A stretch of 64,000 nt of DNA, taken from NCBI GenBank assembly GCA_000309945.1, contig CM001633.1:3002199-3066198 (forward strand), in the 5' to 3' direction. The position numbers were made by a program, and so were the translations under genes. The DNA comes from Leptolyngbyaceae cyanobacterium JSC-12. Its GTDB lineage: Bacteria > Cyanobacteriota > Cyanobacteriia > Leptolyngbyales > Leptolyngbyaceae. How positions within the stretch are numbered: position 1 is the stretch's first letter; every line of letters starts with the position of its first letter. Shown here in pieces: positions 31,584 through 39,791 of the stretch. The notes below the pieces were generated by a model that was given only the letters and a program-made list of their open reading frames with translations, was not told the DNA's origin and ran no database searches.

Positions 31584-31600
31584 GTTTCACTGGTTGAGTT
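31573..31600 (+). repeat. Perfect 14-bp tandem duplication over the proB stop
   Basis: TCACTGGTTGAGTT occurs at 31573-31586 and again at 31587-31600. The first copy contains the proB stop codon (31581-31583). Confidence 0.85.
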
Positions 31601-31617
31601 GAATAGTGCCAAGCAAA

Positions 31618-32397
31618 CTAGAGTCTGCTATGTTCGCTAATGGCTAAACGCTGGGATGCGGGTTGGCTGAGTGATTTTCGTCGCACTGGATAATCTTCAG
31701 CGTGAGACTTAGACGATAACCCCTCTAAATTAAGGCGATAGCCCACATTCCGAACTGTTTGAATTAAACTGGGCTGGCGAGGATCGGTTTCCACTTTTTT
31801 CCGTAAAGAGAGAATGTGAGTATCAACTGTGCGGGGGTTATCAATGGCATCGGGCCATGCTCGCTGCAACAACTCAGTCCGACTCAGCGGCATTCCCCCT
31901 GCTTGCGCCAATACATATAGCAAACTAAACTCTTGAGGAGTTAACTCTACCAACTCACCTCGAAAACGTACCCGGCGGTGAACCAAGTCTACTTGCAAAT
32001 CACCACACTCCAAAGATGCAGGAGGTAGCATCGCAATTCGTCGTCGAGTCAATGCCTCAACTCGTGCCAAAAACTCCTGCATTCCAAAGGGCTTCGTCAA
32101 ATAATCATCGGCACCTGCCCGCAACCCCTCCACAATAGCTGCTTCGGTATTACGAGCAGACAACATCAGAATCAACGTTTGTTGCTGCCGCAACCAGCGA
32201 CAAAATTCCACCCCATCGCCATCTGGCAATTCAGAATCTAAAATAATCAGGGCTGGTTGACGTTGCTGAAAAACCTCCCGCGCCTGATGCAGGTCTGCCG
32301 ATTGGCAAACAGTGTAACCCGCTTGCTGGAGATGCCAGCCAAGTAGCGATCGCAAATGGGGATTCCCTTCAATAATTTGAATACAAAAAGCTCCCAC
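31618..32397 (-). CDS. OmpR/PhoB-type response regulator with an atypical receiver
   Basis: 259 residues. The receiver has the phospho-acceptor Asp54 (IILDSELPDGDG), Ser80 and Lys102 (YLTKPFG), but the usual acidic pair near position 10 is replaced by IIEGNPH, with only one acid. The winged-helix DNA-binding domain (about 130-225) has ELTPQEFSLLYVL, then RTVDTHILSLRKKVE and TVRNVGYRL. It probably controls transcription, but phosphorylation may be weak or absent. A Ser-rich tail of about 30 residues follows. No histidine kinase is adjacent. It does not match RpaA, RpaB or NblR closely from memory. Confidence 0.85.
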   Translation of the reverse strand: MGAFCIQIIEGNPHLRSLLGWHLQQAGYTVCQSADLHQAREVFQQRQPALIILDSELPDGDGVEFCRWLRQQQTLILMLSARNTEAAIVEGLRAGADDYLTKPFGMQEFLARVEALTRRRIAMLPPASLECGDLQVDLVHRRVRFRGELVELTPQEFSLLYVLAQAGGMPLSRTELLQRAWPDAIDNPRTVDTHILSLRKKVETDPRQPSLIQTVRNVGYRLNLEGLSSKSHAEDYPVRRKSLSQPASQRLAISEHSRL

Positions 32398-32627
32398 GGA
32401 GGCTTCACTTCCTTCGAGTTTGTGCCTATCAATTTAACAAAGCACGCGACTTACATTTGTAATGACCGTTACTCAAAGAAACGTTTCGCTGGCATCGTTT
32501 TTAATTTTGTAAAGACCTGTCTGACAAACCGTGACTAAATCTCAAGAATGTCCTTCATTAAAGTTAAGATATGGTTAGTAAAGGAATAACTGAACGGTTT
32601 TGTTCCGTGCAGATATGAATAAATATT

Positions 32628-32645
32628 CTTGTGCGATCGCACAAG
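32628..32645. promoter_or_regulatory. 18-bp perfect palindrome centred on HIP1
   Basis: CTTGTGCGATCGCACAAG is fully self-complementary and lies 39 bases before the DUF6761 gene. It could be a dimeric regulator site or simply an extended HIP1. Confidence 0.4.
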
Positions 32646-32683
32646 CTGACTACTTCGCTGTTGTAGGTACACATTTCTAAACT

Positions 32684-32926
32684 ATGTTGCAGGATACCTT
32701 AACTATCCGCTTCTACCAACGACTAACTGATGCCTTAGTAGACCTGTGGAATCGAGGCTATCGGTTTGATGATTTACGAATGTATATCGATGGCTACTTG
32801 GCAGCGCTTCGGCATGCGAACAGCCTTGAACCCTACCTAATCCATCGCTTGGAAGAAGAAATTACTCGTTACATGTACGACCCCTCTAACTTCGAAAATA
32901 CTCAATCTGAGCCAGACTATCGCTAA
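32684..32926 (+). CDS. DUF6761 family small protein
   Basis: 80 residues with the sequence pattern of a conserved cyanobacterial family (RFYQRLTDALVDLWNRGYR, then IDGYLAALRHANSLEPYLIHRLEEEITRY, written here in parts). It is mostly helical, cytoplasmic, without known function. It is a single gene between the divergent response regulator and the convergent grxD, closed by a strong terminator. Confidence 0.8.
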   Translation: MLQDTLTIRFYQRLTDALVDLWNRGYRFDDLRMYIDGYLAALRHANSLEPYLIHRLEEEITRYMYDPSNFENTQSEPDYR

Positions 32927-32930
32927 CACA

Positions 32931-32963
32931 AACCCCCAAACTTGATTAAGCTTGGGGGTTTTC
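32931..32963. terminator. Bidirectional intrinsic terminator
   Basis: AACCCCCAA at 32931-32939 and TTGGGGGTT at 32952-32960 form a nine-bp stem extended inward by CTT/AAG, followed by T on the plus strand and preceded by A/C on the other. It lies between the ends of the DUF6761 gene and grxD. Confidence 0.85.
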
Positions 32964-32993
32964 ACATGGTTAGTATTCCTAAACGCTAGTATT

Positions 32994-33317
32994 CTAGGAT
33001 GCCAGCGCAACCTCCACCATCTGTTGAAGTTCGCCCTTCTGGTACAGCTCAATCATAATGTCTGAGCCGCCAATAAATTCTCCATTAATATAAACTTGGG
33101 GAATCGTCGGCCAATTCGAGTACTCTTTGATGCCCTGGCGAATCTCAGGATCAGCCAAAACATCCACGGTTTCGTACGGTACACCCAACACGTTGAGAAT
33201 TTGTACAACATTGTTAGAGAAACCACACTGGGGCATCAGCTTATTCCCCTTCATGAAAACCATAATCTTGTTCGATTGGATCAATTCATCGATGCGTGCT
33301 TGAGTATCTGGAGTCAT
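32994..33317 (-). CDS. grxD: Monothiol glutaredoxin Grx4 type (CGFS)
   Basis: 107 residues with the active-site CGFS (Cys31) in [14 protein letters not shown], then [19 protein letters not shown], which binds glutathione. CGFS glutaredoxins bind a [2Fe-2S] cluster with glutathione and often pair with BolA proteins in iron-sulfur trafficking and iron sensing. The bolA gene lies 45 bases upstream on the same strand, fitting this partnership. Confidence 0.93.
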   Translation of the reverse strand: MTPDTQARIDELIQSNKIMVFMKGNKLMPQCGFSNNVVQILNVLGVPYETVDVLADPEIRQGIKEYSNWPTIPQVYINGEFIGGSDIMIELYQKGELQQMVEVALAS

Positions 33318-33362
33318 AGGATTACGGGGTGAGGTTTACGAGTCAACAAATGAGAGGGAACT

Positions 33363-33620
33363 TTATGCAGTTTGACCAACGACTTCTTGCCATGTATCAG
33401 GCGTGTAAGTCTTGACTGCCATTGCGTGAATAGCGCCCGTCAACATTTCTTGTTGGATCGCTTTATAAACCATTTGATGCTGCTGAACAAGCCGCTTCCC
33501 TTCAAAAGCAGAAGAAACGACCAAGACTTCGTAATGTTCTCCATCATTCGTTATGACCTGCACTTGAGCATCTGGCAGTTGTGCCTGGATCATTGCCTCA
33601 ACTTGACTTGGGCTGATCAT
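33363..33620 (-). CDS. BolA family protein
   Basis: 85 residues, full BolA fold: VEAMIQAQLPDAQVQVITNDGEHYEVLVVS, given in outline, followed by FEGKRLVQQHQMVYKAI with the conserved cluster-ligand region and HAMAVKTYTPDTW. It likely forms a heterodimer with the CGFS glutaredoxin encoded next to it. Two-gene operon bolA-grxD on the minus strand. Confidence 0.9.
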   Translation of the reverse strand: MISPSQVEAMIQAQLPDAQVQVITNDGEHYEVLVVSSAFEGKRLVQQHQMVYKAIQQEMLTGAIHAMAVKTYTPDTWQEVVGQTA

Positions 33621-33717
33621 TCATCCTCCTTGCCTGTGTTCTATAAAATTTCTAATGCCTGCGCTCCCAACCGCAAACTCATCATTAAGATGATCTGCAC
33701 CAATCTTCAAATCTAGT

Positions 33718-34347
33718 CTAACGGTTTGCTGAGGGAGGAGACTGATCTGCTCGCGGGCGAGGGAAAGGAGAATCCACAAAGCCAAGTTCGAATAACTGTT
33801 GGTAAGCCTTTTTGCCTAAATCACGAGTTGGCTGTTGGCTACGAATAATTTGAATCAGGAGGGGAACGGCTAACTCAGGCTGGTTCTGTGCCCGGTGCAC
33901 CAGTGCCAGTTGATACGTTGCATCATCCCGCATTTGAGCAGTTTCCAGAGCTTTGCGGCGATGACTATCTGCAATCCGATTTTCAATTCCTGAAAAGCTA
34001 CCTGCCAAGTCTTGATAAAAATTGGAAAGCTGGTTAAAGATTTGGCGAGATTCTTGGAGTTTCTTGACTGCCAGGCTGTAATTCTGGGCTGCAACAGCAG
34101 CATTGGCTTCTTGCATCAAGCGTTGTCCAGCTTGTAAGCTCAAAATTCCCGTGTCAGCGCTACCACCAGGTCCACCCGGACGAATCACGTTCGGATTATT
34201 CGGATCAATAGGTCTTGCTTGGTTCGGACCAGTGGGCAATTCTTGGGCAGAAAGGTGTGCTGGGTTAGAGATAGCTGCAACCGTTAGGGTTGATAAGGCA
34301 ATCAAACCCACTGTGCGAAGGAGACGATTGGTTCCGAAAGCTTGCAT
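33718..34347 (-). CDS. Exported protein with TPR-like helices, function unknown
   Basis: 209 residues. An N-terminal signal peptide (VGLIALSTLTVAAISNPAHLSA, in part) is followed by a Pro/Asn/Gly-rich linker. Residues 75-195 then look like two or three tetratricopeptide-type helical pairs (AGQRLMQEANAAVAAQNYSLA; ATYQLALVHRAQNQPELAV). It is probably periplasmic or envelope-bound. It is transcribed divergently from the subtilase gene. Confidence 0.6.
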   Translation of the reverse strand: MQAFGTNRLLRTVGLIALSTLTVAAISNPAHLSAQELPTGPNQARPIDPNNPNVIRPGGPGGSADTGILSLQAGQRLMQEANAAVAAQNYSLAVKKLQESRQIFNQLSNFYQDLAGSFSGIENRIADSHRRKALETAQMRDDATYQLALVHRAQNQPELAVPLLIQIIRSQQPTRDLGKKAYQQLFELGFVDSPFPRPRADQSPPSANR

Positions 34348-34441
34348 GGCAACGTTGCTAAGAGGATAGGGAGATTAACCTATGTATATTACCACTGTGA
34401 ATCGCTCTGCGTCGAAGTACCTACTCCAGCATGAGTGTTAA

Positions 34442-34459
34442 CGGGGGTTGCTTCCCCCG
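34442..34459. promoter_or_regulatory. GC-rich hairpin in the spacer before the subtilase gene
   Basis: CGGGGG and CCCCCG pair around a six-base loop. There is no T run on either side, so it is not a standard terminator. It may lie in the 5' untranslated leader of the subtilase messenger. Confidence 0.4.
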
Positions 34460-34515
34460 CATCCGAATAGGGAAGTTAGAGTAGCGTGTAGAAGCATGCG
34501 ATTGGGAGATGTTTT

Positions 34516-36627
34516 ATGACAAATCAGTCCTCGGGATCAGGACAACATGCTCTTCAAGGACAATCAATGCTGGAATCTAGTGTTGGGCGGGTGTTGCAAC
34601 GAGGCGGGGAGGAGTTGTTATTGGAAAAGGTGGACGATCGCTTCACAGTGAAAGCGACTGATCCCGCTGCGGTCACAACTTTAATTGAGCCACTGCCTGC
34701 AGAGGTGAATCCGGAGCTATTACCAGGGCAGTTAACCGAAATTGTGGTTCCTCCCACTGACCGCGATCAGGTCATGCAGGAAATGCGTCAGGCAGATGCA
34801 ATCGAGTTTGCCAGCCACGTTTATCAACTGCATACTGATCCTGCCTCACGTGTGTATCTAACAGACCAATTAACCGTACAATTTGCGCCACAGGTAAGTA
34901 CAGTCGCGATCGCCCAACTTGCTTCAGAACATGGCATTGAACAGGTTAAGCCAATCGATGGAATTCCCAACGCTTTTGTGTTTCGCGTCACCCCTAGCGC
35001 CACTGAAAATCCTGTCAAAATCAGCAATCGTCTGATTCAGCACCCTGATGTACAAGTGGCAGAACCCAATATTATTGTTCCCACCCAATCGCTATATCGC
35101 CCCAAGGATCCGATGTATACCAAACAATGGCATTTGAATCATAACGGCGGACAAGGTCTTGCCCCTAACTCTCATGTATTTGCCGAGCAAGCCTGGGATA
35201 TCACCCGCGGGGTGCGCTCTGTCGTAGTTGCTATTATGGATGACTCAGTTGATATCAACCATCCAGACTTTCAGAGCATGGGAAAAATCGTTGCCCCTAG
35301 AGACTTTAACGACAACGACTTCATGCCCTTACCAGGCTTGCCCGATGACAATCATGGGACTGCCTGTGCTGGCGTTGCAGTTGCCGAAGAAAACGGTGTT
35401 GGAGCAGTGGGTGTAGCTCCGGGTTGTGCCTTAATGCCGCTTCGCACCAGTGGTTTTCTGGATGATGACTCCGTTGAGCAGTTGTTTGGCTGGGCAATGA
35501 CGAAAGGAGCCTCCGTGATTTCATGTAGTTGGGGACCGGCGGCTGTCTATTTCCCGCTGTCACTACGACAACGCAACGCGTTGACTCGGGCAGCCGCAGA
35601 GGGACGCAATGGGAAGGGGTGCATCATTGTGTTTGCGGCTGGGAATGCCAATCGCCCAACCAATGGCACGATCAACGAACAGGGCTGGATTGACAATGTC
35701 CTCAAAGGTGCGACTCAATGGCTGAATGGTTTTGCTGTCCATCCTGATGTAATTGCGGTGTCCGCATCTACGAGTCTGAATCGCAAAGCAGCTTACAGTA
35801 ACTGGGGCAAAGAGATTTCGGTGTGCGCTCCTAGCAACAATGCTCCTCCTGGCGTGGGCTTACAACAAGTGGGCTATGTATTCACGCCGCCGGAAGTCCG
35901 AACCAGGCTAGAAGGATTGGGAATCGTCACGACGGATCGTGTCGGGACTGCAGGCTATAGCTCATCTGACTTTGCCAATGATTTCGGTGGAACTTCGAGT
36001 GCCTGTCCGCTGGTGGCTGGAGTTGCAGCCTTAGTGCTGTCGGCCAATCCAGAATTGACTGCAGCAGAAGTTCGGCAAGTCTTACAGCAAACCGCAGATA
36101 AAATTGTTGATCCTAACCCTGACCCACAGTTTGGATTCCGCAAAGGCACCTACGAGACTGGGGGACGCTCTGACTGGTTTGGCTATGGCAAGGTGAATGC
36201 CTTCAAAGCGGTGCAGGCAGCCATGCAACGCAAAGCTCCGGCGATCGCAGCATCTCGTCAGTTACAACTGCAAAACACTACTAGCGTTCCCATTCCTGAT
36301 AACAACTCCACGGGAGTCGTTAGCATCATTCCAGTCAGTGAAACAGCTCCTATCAGAAGCATTCAGGTCACAGTAGAAATTGATCACAGTTTCTTAAGCG
36401 ATATCGAAATTAGCTTGATCTCACCAACGAATCAACTATTTTTGCTGCAAGGACGCACATTAGGACGGCGAACCTCGCATCGAGGCACCTATTCACCCCG
36501 CAACTCGCCACTGTTAGCAAGGGCAATTGGGCAATCGGCTCAAGGACGCTGGCAATTAAAAGTGACAGACAATGCTCCTGGTGATACAGGAACCCTCAAA
36601 AGCTGGCAGTTAATCCTGGGGGTTTAA
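34516..36627 (+). CDS. S8 family subtilisin-like protease with C-terminal P-domain
   Basis: 703 residues. A pro-region of about 200 residues precedes the peptidase domain with triad Asp242 (AIMDDSVD), His280 (DDNHGTACAG) and Ser494 (GGTSSACPLVAG); the oxyanion Asn is in AAGNANRP. Residues about 605-703 form a proprotein-convertase P-domain (IEISLISPTNQLFLL, then GRWQLKVTDNAPGDTGTLKSW). No signal peptide is seen. The build resembles the calcium-dependent protease PrcA of Anabaena. GGGAG stands before the ATG. The 3' end overlaps plsC by 18 bases, convergent. Confidence 0.9.
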   Translation: MTNQSSGSGQHALQGQSMLESSVGRVLQRGGEELLLEKVDDRFTVKATDPAAVTTLIEPLPAEVNPELLPGQLTEIVVPPTDRDQVMQEMRQADAIEFASHVYQLHTDPASRVYLTDQLTVQFAPQVSTVAIAQLASEHGIEQVKPIDGIPNAFVFRVTPSATENPVKISNRLIQHPDVQVAEPNIIVPTQSLYRPKDPMYTKQWHLNHNGGQGLAPNSHVFAEQAWDITRGVRSVVVAIMDDSVDINHPDFQSMGKIVAPRDFNDNDFMPLPGLPDDNHGTACAGVAVAEENGVGAVGVAPGCALMPLRTSGFLDDDSVEQLFGWAMTKGASVISCSWGPAAVYFPLSLRQRNALTRAAAEGRNGKGCIIVFAAGNANRPTNGTINEQGWIDNVLKGATQWLNGFAVHPDVIAVSASTSLNRKAAYSNWGKEISVCAPSNNAPPGVGLQQVGYVFTPPEVRTRLEGLGIVTTDRVGTAGYSSSDFANDFGGTSSACPLVAGVAALVLSANPELTAAEVRQVLQQTADKIVDPNPDPQFGFRKGTYETGGRSDWFGYGKVNAFKAVQAAMQRKAPAIAASRQLQLQNTTSVPIPDNNSTGVVSIIPVSETAPIRSIQVTVEIDHSFLSDIEISLISPTNQLFLLQGRTLGRRTSHRGTYSPRNSPLLARAIGQSAQGRWQLKVTDNAPGDTGTLKSWQLILGV

Positions 36628-37434
36628 TGCTTCCATGGCTGCTTGCAATGCTGCGGTCAACGATTTAGCGTCTTTCTTTGAGCAGCCTGTACAGTAATCT
36701 GCAACCCGCAACGGAGAGCCAATATGCACTTGGGCGTTTGTGCGCCAGGGAACCAGCGGGTTACTATAACGAATGTTCATTGGCACTACCTGAATGCCCA
36801 AATTCCCGTGCGTCTCAGCCTGAACGGCTAATCTCGCCAACCCAGGCTTAAGGGGATGGACAGTATTTTCCCGAAAGATATTACCTTCAGGAAAGATGAC
36901 CAATACTTCGCCCTGTTCCAGTAGTTCCACTCCATGTCGCAAGCTAGCGATCGCTGGACGACTCGTATTAATTGGGAACCCCCCCAATCGACGAATAAAC
37001 CAGCCCTGTAGCCCTGTTACCTCATCAGCAGACACCATAAATCGTAGATGCCGACCAGTCACATGATACCCGGCAGCAAATGGAACCATAAGCGCATCCC
37101 AGCGAGATCGATGGGTCGGAGCCAGAATAACAGGACCAGAACCTGGTAAATATTCTCGTCCAGTAACTTCAACTCGACCAAAGTAAGCAGGGAAAACACA
37201 AAACCGACCGAATGGATAAGCCAGAGACAGCAACCAGGGAGAAAAGCGCGAGGGTGCCGGATCAGCTGCTTTCTTCTTAGGCGCTATCGTGGTTGAGGGA
37301 ACACTCGCAAGAGCATCTGATGGATAAACCGGATCAAATCCCTCGGAAACATCAGCTTGTATATCTCGTATATCAACAGAGGACGAGCACTCTAAAACAG
37401 ATTCAAACCGAGCCATGGAATTGAACGAACTCAT
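36610..37434 (-). CDS. plsC: 1-acyl-sn-glycerol-3-phosphate acyltransferase
   Basis: 274 residues. Acyltransferase motif I is THRSRWDALM (HX4D), motif II/III is FPINTSRP and VIFPEGNIFRENTVHPLKPG, and motif IV is VVPMNIRY. It makes phosphatidic acid from lysophosphatidic acid at the membrane. The first 70 residues are extra relative to the core domain and low in conservation; a later start is possible but no clear alternative stands out. Several plsC-like genes are usual in cyanobacteria, so the acyl-acceptor is not certain. Confidence 0.85.
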   Translation of the reverse strand: MSSFNSMARFESVLECSSSVDIRDIQADVSEGFDPVYPSDALASVPSTTIAPKKKAADPAPSRFSPWLLSLAYPFGRFCVFPAYFGRVEVTGREYLPGSGPVILAPTHRSRWDALMVPFAAGYHVTGRHLRFMVSADEVTGLQGWFIRRLGGFPINTSRPAIASLRHGVELLEQGEVLVIFPEGNIFRENTVHPLKPGLARLAVQAETHGNLGIQVVPMNIRYSNPLVPWRTNAQVHIGSPLRVADYCTGCSKKDAKSLTAALQAAMEALNPQD

Positions 37435-37536
37435 GTCTTTAAAGTGGGAAAGGGTTAGATGCTATAAAACCCGGATATATCTACCGTAGGTGCCCCTAAG
37501 CAAACTGCCCCCTTCCAAGGGACAGTTCCAGGTGTG

Positions 37537-38073
37537 TCATGAGGATGAATCATGCTTCTGACGACGCGTTGCAAACCAGGTTTGCAGTTGCTGCCGACAA
37601 GAAGCCTCCAAGATACCACCAATTACTGATAAGCGGTGATTGGAACAGCCACTATCTGGCAAATTGAGGACACTTCTGACAGCACCCGCTTTTGGATCAT
37701 CGGCTCCATATACCAGAGTGCCCAGCCGAGCCAGAATTAACGCACCCGCACACATAGGGCAGGGTTCCAGGGTGACGTAGAGCGTGCACTGGGTGAGGTG
37801 CCAAGTTTTTAAGACGCGCCCAGCTTCTCGAAGTGCCAGAATTTCTGCATGGGCAGTGGGATCGTGATCTCTTTCTCGCCGGTTCGCGGCTTCTGCGATC
37901 GCTTTTCCATCCTTGACTACGACTGCACCAATCGGAACTTCACCCGCCTCTCCCGCCACTTGAGCTAGAGCGATCGCCCGTTCCATCCATTGGCAGTGGG
38001 TCAGGTATTGGGGATCATCCAGGGGATAGAAGCTTGAAGACAGGGAATGATGGCTGATAATTGTCTTATCCAT
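37537..38073 (-). CDS. tadA: tRNA adenosine(34) deaminase TadA
   Basis: 178 residues. Zinc site HAE (75-77) and PCPMC (Cys105, Cys108) define the cytidine/adenosine deaminase fold, with Glu77 as proton shuttle. It converts A34 to inosine in the tRNA-Arg anticodon. A 25-residue N-terminal extension precedes the usual start region at about residue 27; a start closer to the core cannot be excluded. The first eight bases overlap the end of grxC, so the two are coupled. Confidence 0.92.
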   Translation of the reverse strand: MDKTIISHHSLSSSFYPLDDPQYLTHCQWMERAIALAQVAGEAGEVPIGAVVVKDGKAIAEAANRRERDHDPTAHAEILALREAGRVLKTWHLTQCTLYVTLEPCPMCAGALILARLGTLVYGADDPKAGAVRSVLNLPDSGCSNHRLSVIGGILEASCRQQLQTWFATRRQKHDSSS

Positions 38074-38383
38074 GACTGGGTTGTGCCAGCAATGGGTCTA
38101 ATCCACCTTTGCGGTCTAAAGCATAGAGATCATCACAACCACCGATGTGTTGATGATTAATGAAGATTTGGGGAACCGTACGGCGTCCATTGGCACGTTC
38201 TGCCATTCGGGTTCTGGCGGATTCATCACCGTCTATCTTATATTCGATAAAATTCACACCTTTCCACCACAGTAGCAGTTTGGCACGGATACAGTAGGGG
38301 CAGGTTTGCCAAGTGTAGAGTTCTACCTTCGCTTTCACGTGTTCTGGATGCCGTCCGAGGAGGGAATTAAGTGCTTTTAGCAT
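38066..38383 (-). CDS. grxC: Dithiol glutaredoxin GrxC
   Basis: 105 residues with active site CPYC (Cys28, Cys31) in YTWQTCPYCIRAKLLL, then RRTVPQIFINHQHIGGCDDLYAL, the glutathione-binding half. It reduces disulfides and glutathione mixed disulfides in the cytoplasm. It sits in a minus-strand run with a CP12-like gene, a Nudix gene and tadA. Confidence 0.93.
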   Translation of the reverse strand: MLKALNSLLGRHPEHVKAKVELYTWQTCPYCIRAKLLLWWKGVNFIEYKIDGDESARTRMAERANGRRTVPQIFINHQHIGGCDDLYALDRKGGLDPLLAQPSHG

Positions 38384-38422
38384 ATTCGAGCTTTTCTCTT
38401 AGACAAAAGTATAATGACACAC

Positions 38423-38968
38423 TCATCCCCACCGCTTGATATCATGCACGATCGCGACAAGAGCCTGGTCTAGCGAATCATCAGGGTTTATTCGATGAAT
38501 CACGTGCTCCAGATCAACCCACTGATAATCAGATTCGTATTCGCTGCTCGTTAATACGACCGACTGTTTCTCGTGCTCTGTCAACCTCACTTGATAAGTC
38601 AAATTAACACTATGAGAACCGTTGCAAATCGGTTCTTGCTCTCGAAAGGCAAAACTGGTGGAATAGACCCCGATGAATTGAAAGCGATCCTGGTCTAGAT
38701 TGGCTAATCCAGCCTCTTCCGCCGCTTTTCGTTGAGCTGTTTCTAACGGTGCTTCTCCTGCCACCATTCTGCCGCCAATCACCCACCAGGTCTTACGAGG
38801 ATAACGATTACGACGAGCTAACAAAATTTGATTGTTGTGCAGCAATACAAGATCTACACAGGTGAATACGAGGTAATCGAGGGCGATCGCATAGTAAACA
38901 TCTGGCATTCGATCTGCCGCAGTTTTTGGATTCACTCGCCCGGTTTCAGTAAAATGCGGAACGTCCAT
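38423..38968 (-). CDS. Nudix hydrolase, GDP-mannose-hydrolase-like with altered Nudix box
   Basis: 181 residues. The Nudix box reads GGRMVAGEAPLETAQRK and continues AAEEAGL near residue 66: the paired catalytic Glu residues are kept, but the first Glu of the usual REUXEE is Lys. The flanks (LARRNRYPRKTWWVIGGR) resemble GDP-mannose mannosyl hydrolases, which also have an unusual box. The substrate is probably a nucleoside diphosphate sugar or related compound. It is seven bases downstream of a small membrane protein gene. Confidence 0.8.
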   Translation of the reverse strand: MDVPHFTETGRVNPKTAADRMPDVYYAIALDYLVFTCVDLVLLHNNQILLARRNRYPRKTWWVIGGRMVAGEAPLETAQRKAAEEAGLANLDQDRFQFIGVYSTSFAFREQEPICNGSHSVNLTYQVRLTEHEKQSVVLTSSEYESDYQWVDLEHVIHRINPDDSLDQALVAIVHDIKRWG

Positions 38969-38975
38969 AATTACA

Positions 38976-39224
38976 CTAATTGTTGGACAACGGAACCAGA
39001 CTGAGTATGCTGAAACCGACCATAGCTAGTGCCAATGAAAACAACAACAATCTGATCCGCGTTCTCCATGTGTGGGATGCTGCCAATCGCTGATCAGACT
39101 CAGGAGTTTTACCGCGGACAGGAATCAACCAAAGTAACAAGCTGCCGAGTGTCATTAAACTGCCTAAAATAGCGGCTGCACCTGCGAACCAGGCAAATAC
39201 CACCCATATCAGCAATCGCATCAT
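38976..39224 (-). CDS. Small two-helix membrane protein, unknown
   Basis: 82 residues with a hydrophobic helix near 3-36 and another near 58-78, joined by a charged loop (GKTPESDQRLAASHTWRTR). No family recognised. Seven bases to the Nudix gene and 12 bases from the CP12-like gene show that it is part of the same operon. Confidence 0.65.
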   Translation of the reverse strand: MMRLLIWVVFAWFAGAAAILGSLMTLGSLLLWLIPVRGKTPESDQRLAASHTWRTRIRLLLFSLALAMVGFSILSLVPLSNN

Positions 39225-39236
39225 CGAAACACTGGA

Positions 39237-39494
39237 CTACACATCATAAATCCGGCAATCCAAGGCATCTGGGTTCTCAGCACAGTGCCGATCAAAAAAG
39301 GTGCGATTCTTTTCGGCTCGATGCTGATCTGCAATAGTGGTTTGGAGCGCAGCAATAGCATGTTGAGCCTCGATACATTCTTTTGAGCGATCGCCAACAG
39401 TTTCGCAAACTGCTTTTGCTTGCACCATTAAATGCTGCAATTCCTGCTCTAGCGCTTCAGTTATTCCACGATCCGACTCAAATTCTTTAGCCAT
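39237..39494 (-). CDS. cp12: CP12-like Calvin-cycle regulatory protein (variant core)
   Basis: 85 residues. The C-terminal pair is Cys71 and Cys80 in FDRHCAENPDALDCRIYDV, the part of CP12 that binds GAPDH; an N-terminal pair Cys30 and Cys40 is also present. The usual core AWDxVEEL between the pairs is replaced here by AQHAIAALQ, so binding to phosphoribulokinase may differ. Oxidised CP12 links GAPDH and phosphoribulokinase in the dark and switches off the cycle. It diverges from the FBP/SBP phosphatase gene glpX across a 297-base spacer. Confidence 0.82.
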   Translation of the reverse strand: MAKEFESDRGITEALEQELQHLMVQAKAVCETVGDRSKECIEAQHAIAALQTTIADQHRAEKNRTFFDRHCAENPDALDCRIYDV

Positions 39495-39775
39495 AAATCA
39501 ACCAACCAATCAATATCAAATCTTTAAACACTTTAGCGCTCCCAATCTGTTCCATCATTAGGAAAAACTTCCTAGCTCCAAGATGCCTCTTCACAAGGCA
39601 CAACGGGGATCAACCATCCTTCCTCACTTTAGTCTTTATCTCTGAACCCTCCATCTTTTTTCAGCAGCAGCAAAACTTTACACATAGTCTTCGACGGATC
39701 TTCTTCAAGCGCGTCTCCCCCTTTTGATAGACTGAAACATTGAAGCGTAGGTAAAATTACGCGAAATCAGCAGTT

Positions 39776-39782
39776 GGGAGGA
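39776..39782 (+). promoter_or_regulatory. Ribosome binding site deciding the glpX start
   Basis: GGGAGGA lies nine bases before the GTG at 39792. An in-frame TTG at 39774 overlaps this site and is therefore not the start. Confidence 0.7.
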
Positions 39783-39791
39783 CTTAAGGCT

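Noticed and set aside
31618-32397. Assignment as RpaB or NblR
   Set aside because: The receiver does not match either from memory, and the acidic pocket is altered.
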